DNA from: an uncultured Collinsella sp.
GTDB lineage: Bacteria > Actinomycetota > Coriobacteriia > Coriobacteriales > Coriobacteriaceae
Assembly: GCA_900543605.1 (NCBI GenBank)
Contig: UQSK01000037.1
Coordinates: forward strand, 1-18,135
Direction of reading: 5' to 3'
DNA length: 18,135 nt
The notes beneath the pieces were generated by a model. It made no database searches. It saw only the letters and a list, made by a program, of their open reading frames with translations, and was not told where the DNA came from. Positions within the stretch are counted from its first letter, which is position 1, and the number at the start of each line of letters is the position of its first letter. Below are positions 12,475-18,135 of the stretch, piece by piece. The translations under genes were made by a program, and so were the position numbers.

Positions 12475-14793
12475 ATGGCTGATTCCAGCAAAAAGATGCA
12501 GATCGTGTTTGCCTCGGCCGAGTGCGCACCGTTTGTAAAGACCGGTGGCCTGGGCGACGTGGCGGGCTCGCTGCCTGCGGCGCTTGTGCGCGCCGGCGCC
12601 GAGGTCATCGTGATGGTGCCCAAGTACGCCACCATCAAGGACGAGTACAAGGCGCAGATGGAGCACTTCTCCGACTTTTACGTGAGCCTGGGCTGGCGCA
12701 ACGAGTACTGCGGGCTCGAGAAGCTCGAGCGCGACGGCGTCACCTATATGTTCATCGACAACGAGCGCTACTTTGCGCGCGACTATCCGTACGGCTTCTT
12801 TGATGACGGCGAGCGATTTGCGTTCTTCTCCAAGGCCATCACTGAGAGCCTGCAGCACCTGCCGGCCGGTTTTGAGTGCGACATCCTGCACTGCAATGAC
12901 TGGCAGACGGCGCTGGCGCCCGTGTTCTTGCGCGAGTTCTACCAGGGCCTGCCGCTTTACGACCGCGTCAAGACCGTGTTCTCGATCCACAACGTGGCGT
13001 TCCAGGGCCAGTTTAGCGACACCGTCTTGGAGGACATCCTGGGCGTGGCGCACATTCCGGCGGCCGCCTCGCAGCTGCGTTGCGACGCCTGCAGCATCAA
13101 CTACATGCTGGGCGCCTTGCGTTATGCCGACGCCATCACTACGGTGAGCCCCACCTATGCCAACGAGATTCAGACGCCCGAGTTTGGCGAGGGCCTGGAC
13201 GGCGTTCTGCGCGAGCGTTCGTACGCGCTGCAGGGCATTTTGAATGGCATCGACGTCGCGGGCTTTGACCCGGCGACAGACAAGCGCATTGCCGCCAACT
13301 ACACCGTGGAGGACCGCTCCGGCAAGGCCGTGTGCAAGGCCAAGCTGCAGGAAGAGCTGGGGCTCGAGGTTCGCGACGACCGTCCGCTCATGGTGATGGT
13401 CACGCGCCTGACGCGCCAAAAGGGGATGGACCTGGTCATGTACGCGCTCGACCGCATCCTGTCCGGCGGCGTGCAGGTGGCGGTGCTGGGCACCGGCGAC
13501 CGCGACTACGAGGACGGCCTGCGCTACTTCCAGGACAAGTACCCCGGCACCATGGCCGCACGCATCGAGTTCGATCCTGCGCTGTCGCAACGCATGTATG
13601 CCGCCGCCGACATGTTCCTGATGCCTTCGAAATTTGAGCCTTGCGGCCTGTCGCAGATCATCGCCATGCGCTACGGCACCCTGCCCATCGTGCGCGAGAC
13701 CGGCGGCCTCAAGGACACCGTGCAGCCGTACAACGAGTTTACCGGCGAGGGCACGGGCTTCTCGTTTAGCAACTTTAACGGCGACGAGATGGGCGACGCG
13801 GTGTTCCGCGCGGCCCGCCTGTTCTGGGATAACCGCGAGGCATGGAACCAGCTGGTCACGCAGGCCATGAGCCAGGACTTTAGCTGGACGCGCTCGGCCG
13901 ACAAGTATCTGGACCTGTACTTCTTTATGCATCCGGAGATTGAGAGGACGGCGGCGGTTGTCGACGAGCCTGCGGTTGTGGCTGAGCCCGAGCCCAAGGC
14001 CGAGCCGGTTGTTGAGGCGCCCGCTGCTGCTGAGGAGCCCAAGGCCGAGGAGAAGCCGGTTGAAGCAGCTCCCGAGGCTGAGGCTAAGCCGGCTACAAAG
14101 CCTGCCGCCAAGAAGACCACGACGCGCAAGACGACGGCCAAGAAGGCTACGACAACTAAGGCCGCTGCCACCAAGACCGCCGCAGCAAAGACGACTGCTG
14201 CCAAAGCAACGACGACGCGCAAGCGCACGACCGCCGCTGCCAAGAAGGCCGCCGAGGCCGAGGCTGCTCCCGAGGTAAAGGCCGAGACCGCCGAGGCCAA
14301 GCCGGCCGCTAAGGCTCAGGCCAAGGCTGCAGCCAAGAAGACGACCGCGACCGCCAAGAAGGCAGCAGCTGCCAAGAAGACCACGGCAACGAAGTCGACG
14401 ACCACGAAGACCACCACGACCAAGGCAGCCGCAAAGCCGACCGCCAAGGTCGAGGAGACGCCTGCCGAGTCCAAGGCGGAGGCAACCGTCGAGGCTAAGC
14501 CCGCCGCCAAGACCACCACGCGAAAGCGCACGACGACAGCCAAGAAGACCACGGCAAAGGCCGCAACTCCCAAGGCAGAGACTAAGCCCACTGCTGCCAA
14601 AGAGGAGCCCAAGGCCGAGGTAAAGGCCAAGCCGGCGCCGAAGGCCGCTGAGGTCAAGACCGCTCCGAAGGCTACGGCAAAGACCGAGCCCGCCAAGGAG
14701 ACCACGGTCTCCCCTGCCACTCCGGCAGAGGAAAAGGCTCCGACCAAGAAGACCTCCGTCCGCAAGGCAACGGCCACCCGCAAGCGCCGCTAG
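12475..14793 (+). CDS. glgA: Glycogen synthase with long H1-like C-terminal tail
   Basis: A GT5 ADP-glucose-dependent glycogen synthase. Residues 1 to about 490 form the normal enzyme (E. coli GlgA is 477): KTGGLGDVAGSLP (K22 contacts ADP-glucose), HCNDWQTAL (139-147) and KFEPCGLSQIIAMRYGTLP (386 onward, catalytic-site E388), then ETGGLKDTV. Residues about 491-772 are a low-complexity tail of Ala, Lys, Thr, Glu and Pro. It opens with an acidic Pro/Glu block and then alternates KKTTTRK-type basic blocks with Glu-rich blocks, ending ATRKRR. Start: ATG at 12475 with GGGAG 5 nt upstream; an in-frame ATG at 12463 has no ribosome site. The tail stays open in frame without disruption and uses the same GC-rich codons. 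The terminator follows 38 nt downstream. Confidence 0.94.
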   Translation: MADSSKKMQIVFASAECAPFVKTGGLGDVAGSLPAALVRAGAEVIVMVPKYATIKDEYKAQMEHFSDFYVSLGWRNEYCGLEKLERDGVTYMFIDNERYFARDYPYGFFDDGERFAFFSKAITESLQHLPAGFECDILHCNDWQTALAPVFLREFYQGLPLYDRVKTVFSIHNVAFQGQFSDTVLEDILGVAHIPAAASQLRCDACSINYMLGALRYADAITTVSPTYANEIQTPEFGEGLDGVLRERSYALQGILNGIDVAGFDPATDKRIAANYTVEDRSGKAVCKAKLQEELGLEVRDDRPLMVMVTRLTRQKGMDLVMYALDRILSGGVQVAVLGTGDRDYEDGLRYFQDKYPGTMAARIEFDPALSQRMYAAADMFLMPSKFEPCGLSQIIAMRYGTLPIVRETGGLKDTVQPYNEFTGEGTGFSFSNFNGDEMGDAVFRAARLFWDNREAWNQLVTQAMSQDFSWTRSADKYLDLYFFMHPEIERTAAVVDEPAVVAEPEPKAEPVVEAPAAAEEPKAEEKPVEAAPEAEAKPATKPAAKKTTTRKTTAKKATTTKAAATKTAAAKTTAAKATTTRKRTTAAAKKAAEAEAAPEVKAETAEAKPAAKAQAKAAAKKTTATAKKAAAAKKTTATKSTTTKTTTTKAAAKPTAKVEETPAESKAEATVEAKPAAKTTTRKRTTTAKKTTAKAATPKAETKPTAAKEEPKAEVKAKPAPKAAEVKTAPKATAKTEPAKETTVSPATPAEEKAPTKKTSVRKATATRKRR

Positions 14794-14830
14794 CCCACAG
14801 ACGATCTAAAACCTAATCGAAACCCTAAAC

Positions 14831-14860
14831 AAGGGGCGCTCAAACCGGGCGCCCCTTCTC
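14831..14860 (+). terminator. Intrinsic terminator after glgA
   Basis: A 9-bp stem AAGGGGCGC / GCGCCCCTT with a 9-nt loop, followed by TTCTCT. The tail is short and interrupted by C, but the stem strength and the position right after the last glg gene support termination of the glycogen operon here. Confidence 0.85.
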
Positions 14861-14870
14861 TGTAGATAGT

Positions 14871-14958
14871 TGGTAAAACGATTTTCTAGGACAACCGTTC
14901 GCCGATGGTAAACGGATGTTGTTTATACACCCTGTGTACAACGGATATACTTATATCC
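14871..14958 (+). promoter_or_regulatory. Promoter and operators of the amylase-glucanotransferase gene
   Basis: TGGTAAAACGATTTTCTA (14871-14888) is a CG-centred imperfect palindrome sharing GGTAAAAC with the glgB upstream region. A GGTAAAC follows at 14907-14913. TATACT (14946-14951) is a good -10 candidate; the -35 is weak (TTATAC region). The -10 is embedded in the inverted repeat GGATATA-CT-TATATCC (14943-14958), and TACAC-CCT-GTGTA (14926-14938) lies just upstream. This layout suggests repression by at least one DNA-binding protein. The leader to the ATG is then about 55 nt. Confidence 0.5.
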
Positions 14959-15012
14959 AGTGCGTAAAGCCCATGGCCCGCAGGCCGTGATTCTATTGAA
15001 CTGGACCGTACT

Positions 15013-18000
15013 ATGAGATTGATACACAACAGCCGCCTACCGCAGTTTCGCACTCCGTTTGGCGCTGTGACCACAGGAACTACCGTTGCACTCTCCGTGA
15101 TTCTGGAGGATGCCGATCCCAATCAGGCAACGCTAACGCTGCGCACCTGGGTCGATGAAGTCGGCGAGACCTTGATCCCGATGGAGCACGAGGGCGATGG
15201 CATTTTTACCGGCGAGCTCAAATGCACCGAACCCTGTCTTATCTGGTACAGCTTTATATGCAATATCGAGGGCCAGCCCGAGGTTCGCCTGGGTGCGCCG
15301 CAAGGACGCACCGGCGGCGAGGGCGTAACCTACAACTACACCGAGGTGCCGTCCTTCCAGATTACCGTCTACAAGCACCGCGAGAACCGCCCCACTTGGT
15401 ACGAGCGCGGCATGGTGTACCAGATCTTCCCCGACCGCTACGCCCGTGACGAGCATTGGCGCGAGCGCACAATGGCTCAACTCGAAAAACCGCGCAAGGG
15501 CATTCAGCGCCGGATGGTCGAGGACTGGAACGAGCCGCCCGTGTACGAGCGCGCCGAGGACGGCTCCATCAAGACCTGGGACTTCTACGGCGGCTCACTC
15601 AAAGGTATCCAGGAAGACCTGCCCCGCATCGCCGAGCTGGGCTTTACGGCCATCTACCTCAACCCCATCTTTGAAGCCGCGAGCAACCACCGCTACGACA
15701 CGGCCGACTACACCAAGATCGACCCGATCCTGGGCACCGAGCAGGACTTTACCGAGCTGTGCCAGGCAGCCGAGAAGCTGGGCATCTCCATCATTCTGGA
15801 CGGCGTCTTCAACCACACGGGCGACGACTCGATCTATTTCAACCGCTACGGCAACTACCCCGGCGTGGGTGCCTGGCAGAGCGAGGATTCGCCGTGGCGC
15901 GATGCGTTTACCTTCCACGAGGACGGCTCGTATGACTGCTGGTGGGGCGTGGGCAACATGCCAGCCATCAACGAGAAATCAGAGCTGGTGCACGAGAGGC
16001 TCCTGGGCAAGGACGGCGTGATCCGCAAATGGCTGCGCGCCGGTGCCCATGGTTGGCGCCTGGACGTCGCTGACGAGCTTTCCGACGACTTCCTGGCCCA
16101 GATCAAGAAGGCCGTACTTGCCGAAAAGCCTGATGCGCTGTTGCTCGGCGAAGTCTGGGAAGACGCCTCCAACAAGATTAGCTACGGCCATCTGCGCCGC
16201 TACTTGCAGGGCTCCGAGCTGGACTCTGCTATGGATTATCCCTTCCGTGACATGGTCATCGGTTTTTTGATGGGCTACAAGAATGCCTACCAGGCAGCCG
16301 AGGATATCGAAACCCTGCGCGAGAATTATCCGCGCGAGGCTCTGTCCTGCGCGCTCAACCTGTTGTCGAGCCACGACCGTCCGCGCATTATCTCGGTGCT
16401 CGGCGGCGGCCCCGACGAGTCGCAGCTGCCCGAGTGCGAGCGCAGCAAGTGGCGCCTGGACGAGAACTCGATGGGCCTGGCCAAGAGCCGCTTTTGGCTT
16501 GCAACGCTCATGCAGATGACGTTCCCCGGTGTGCCTTCGATTTACTATGGTGACGAGTACGGCCTTGAGGGCCTGACCGATCCGGGCAATCGCCGCACGC
16601 TGCCGACCAAGGACCAGCTGCACGACTTCGACACGCTGGCTATTGTCAAGAACGCATCCGCCGTACGCCGCGCACTGCCATTTATGATCGACGGCGAAAT
16701 CAAGGCCTTCGCGCTCAACGATGAGGTGCTGGCCTACAACCGCACGGGCAAGGATGGCGAGTCTGCTACGGTTATCATCAACCGTAGCCTGCGCAATTCG
16801 CACCGCGTGACGATTCCGGCGCTCGACGAATGCGCGAGTGATGTGATCAGCGGTCACGAGTGCGAGATCCACAACGGTACGGTCACGCTCGATCTGTATC
16901 CGCTGGGCTCGTCGATCATCTATCACCATGCCGAGCAGCGCCTGCAGGAGCCGCTCGATCACGGAGCGGGCGTCGTGTGCCATATCACCTCGGTGCCCAC
17001 CGACGACGGCAAGCCCGGCACGATTGGTGCGTCCACGCGTCGCTTTATCGACCATCTGGCCGCTATGGGCATGCGCTACTGGCAGGTTCTGCCTGTCAAC
17101 CCGACGGACTTCTTCCGCTCCCCTTACGCTGGACCTTCGGCCTTTGCGGGCAATATTGACCTGCTGCCCGAAAGCCCGGAGGAGCTGGCGGCCGACTTTG
17201 AGACTTGGAAAGCTCGTGGCGGCGAGGATGCAGACCCGCTCTACACGGCGTTTAAGCATCGCAACGCCGATTGGCTCGAGAAGTACTGCGTCTACATGGC
17301 CGTTAAGAAGTACTTTGAGGGCGAGTCGCGCCACGATTGGCCGGCAGATGTCGCGCGCTACAACGAGTATCTGATCGATGACAAGCGTTTCCACGACGAA
17401 GCAAAACTGCAGGCGTACATGCAGTATCGCTTTGACCTGGCCTGGTGCGAGCTCATGAACTATGCGCACAAGAAGGGCATCGAGGTCATCGGCGACATTC
17501 CTATGTACGTTTCGGACGATTCGGCCGATGCGTGGAGCGAGCCCGAGAACTTCTGGCTGTCCGATACCGGCAAGGCGATTGAGATTTCTGGCGCGCCGCC
17601 CGACAACTTTGCGCCCGAGGGCCAGGTGTGGGGCAACCCCACCTTCCGTTGGGATCACATGAAGGAGAACGGCTACCGCTGGTGGATGGACCGTCTGCGT
17701 CGCGCGTTCTCGCTCTACGACCGCGTGCGCCTGGACCACTTCCTGGGATTCCACAGCTACTTTAGCATTCCCGCAGGCAAGGCCTGCGCCGAAGGCCGCT
17801 GGCTGGCGGGTCCGGGCAAGGATCTGTTCCAGACTGCCTATGACGAGCTGGGGCCGCTCAACTTTATCGCCGAGGACCTGGGCTACCTGACACCCGGCGT
17901 TCGCGCCATGGCTTCGACCTGCGGCTTCCCCGGCATGGACGTGCTGGAGTTTAGCGATTACGACGTCCGCTGCGGCGTGTATCCCACGCCGGGCAAGATT

Positions 18001-18088
18001 CTATACACCTCGACGCACGACACGTCGACGCTCGCCGGTTGGTGCACGCGTTCCTTTGCGGGCGGCGACGAGCCGAGCGGTGTTGAGG
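15013..18088 (+). CDS. GH13 alpha-amylase/neopullulanase-type domain fused to GH77 4-alpha-glucanotransferase (3' truncated)
   Basis: At least 1025 residues in one uninterrupted frame. Residues about 1-125 form an N-terminal beta domain (CBM34-like). GH13: YQIFPDRYARD, DGVFNHTG (D263, H268), MPAINEKS (cf. MPKLN of neopullulanases), GWRLDVADE (nucleophile D351), LGEVWEDA (acid/base E380) and SSHDRPR (H454, D455). A linker beta domain ends near 640. GH77 begins CHITSVPTDDGKPGTIG (about 656) and shows GDIPMYVSDDSADAW, RLDHFLGF (nucleophile D908), IAEDLGYL (acid/base E954) and STHDTSTLAGW (D1003). The first half would cut maltodextrin, pullulan or cyclodextrin, and the second transfers glucan chains (MalQ). 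No signal peptide, so cytoplasmic. ATG start with a weak GGA 7 nt upstream. The final ~80-100 residues are missing because the sequence runs into adapter at 18089. Confidence 0.9.
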
Positions 18089-18135
18089 CTGTCTCTTATA
18101 CACATCTCCGAGCCCACGAGACGCGTAGTAATCTC
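18089..18135. other. Sequencing adapter (Nextera read-through), not genomic
   Basis: CTGTCTCTTATACACATCT (18089-18107) is the Tn5 mosaic end used in Nextera libraries. CCGAGCCCACGAGAC (18108-18122) is the read-2 adapter. GCGTAGTA (18123-18130) sits exactly where the 8-base i7 index belongs, and ATCTC (18131-18135) is the start of the P7 sequence. Translating through it yields the well-known spurious peptide VSYTHLRAHETR. These 47 bases should be trimmed. Confidence 0.98.

Noticed and set aside
13940..14278. Arg/Pro/Leu-rich frame overlapping the GlgA tail, considered as evidence of a frameshift
   Set aside because: The GlgA frame stays open to a proper stop and keeps Lys-AAG/Ala-GCC codon use; the other frame is a by-product of low-complexity sequence.
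13945..14790. Repetitive GlgA tail as a DNA tandem repeat or CRISPR-like array
   Set aside because: Repeats are degenerate at the DNA level and of varying spacing; they reflect amino-acid composition, not fixed units with spacers.

Overview
The window is a bacterial chromosome fragment with high GC content (roughly 55-60% by eye). It probably comes from a gut actinobacterium of the class Coriobacteriia, most likely Collinsella or a close relative. This rests on gene content, codon use (GC-rich third positions), frequent GTG starts, a LoaP-type NusG paralogue heading a surface-glycan operon, and a GlgB-GlgP-GlgC-GlgD-GlgA cluster in one strand-coherent run. It is an inference, because no rRNA or other phylogenetic marker is present.

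Left part (1-3357, all minus strand): the promoter-proximal end of a cell-surface polysaccharide operon. In transcription order it holds a ~450-700 nt untranslated leader with a strong hairpin, a specialised NusG paralogue (LoaP-like processive antiterminator), a short monotopic sugar-1-phosphate transferase that starts the repeat unit on undecaprenyl phosphate, a Cps2T/WchF-type rhamnosyltransferase, and the first 27 codons of rmlA (dTDP-rhamnose synthesis), which is cut by the window edge.

Middle (3358-5230): a tRNA-Ala(GGC) with its own promoter and terminator, then a two-gene unit of thiamine pyrophosphokinase and a HAD phosphatase/phosphoglucomutase-like protein, all on the minus strand. 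The HAD gene is divergent from the glycogen genes. The shared ~350 bp region holds repeated GGTAAAAC/GTTTTACC half-sites, an extended -10 box facing glgB, and a two-tier hairpin in the glgB leader.

Right part (5231-18088, all plus strand): a complete glycogen cycle. GlgC and GlgD (ADP-glucose pyrophosphorylase pair) supply ADP-glucose, GlgA elongates, GlgB branches and GlgP phosphorolyses. A terminator follows glgA. After a second promoter region with the same GGTAAAAC half-site comes a gene fusing a GH13 alpha-amylase/neopullulanase-type enzyme to a GH77 4-alpha-glucanotransferase (MalQ type). Together these genes make, store and remodel alpha-glucan. Two enzymes, GlgA and GlgB, carry long Lys/Ala/Thr-rich, histone-H1-like C-terminal tails, which is the most unusual protein-level feature here.

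The last 47 bases (18089-18135) are not biological. They are the Nextera transposase mosaic end, the read-2 adapter, an 8-base index and the start of the P7 sequence, so the fusion gene is truncated by contig-end adapter contamination.
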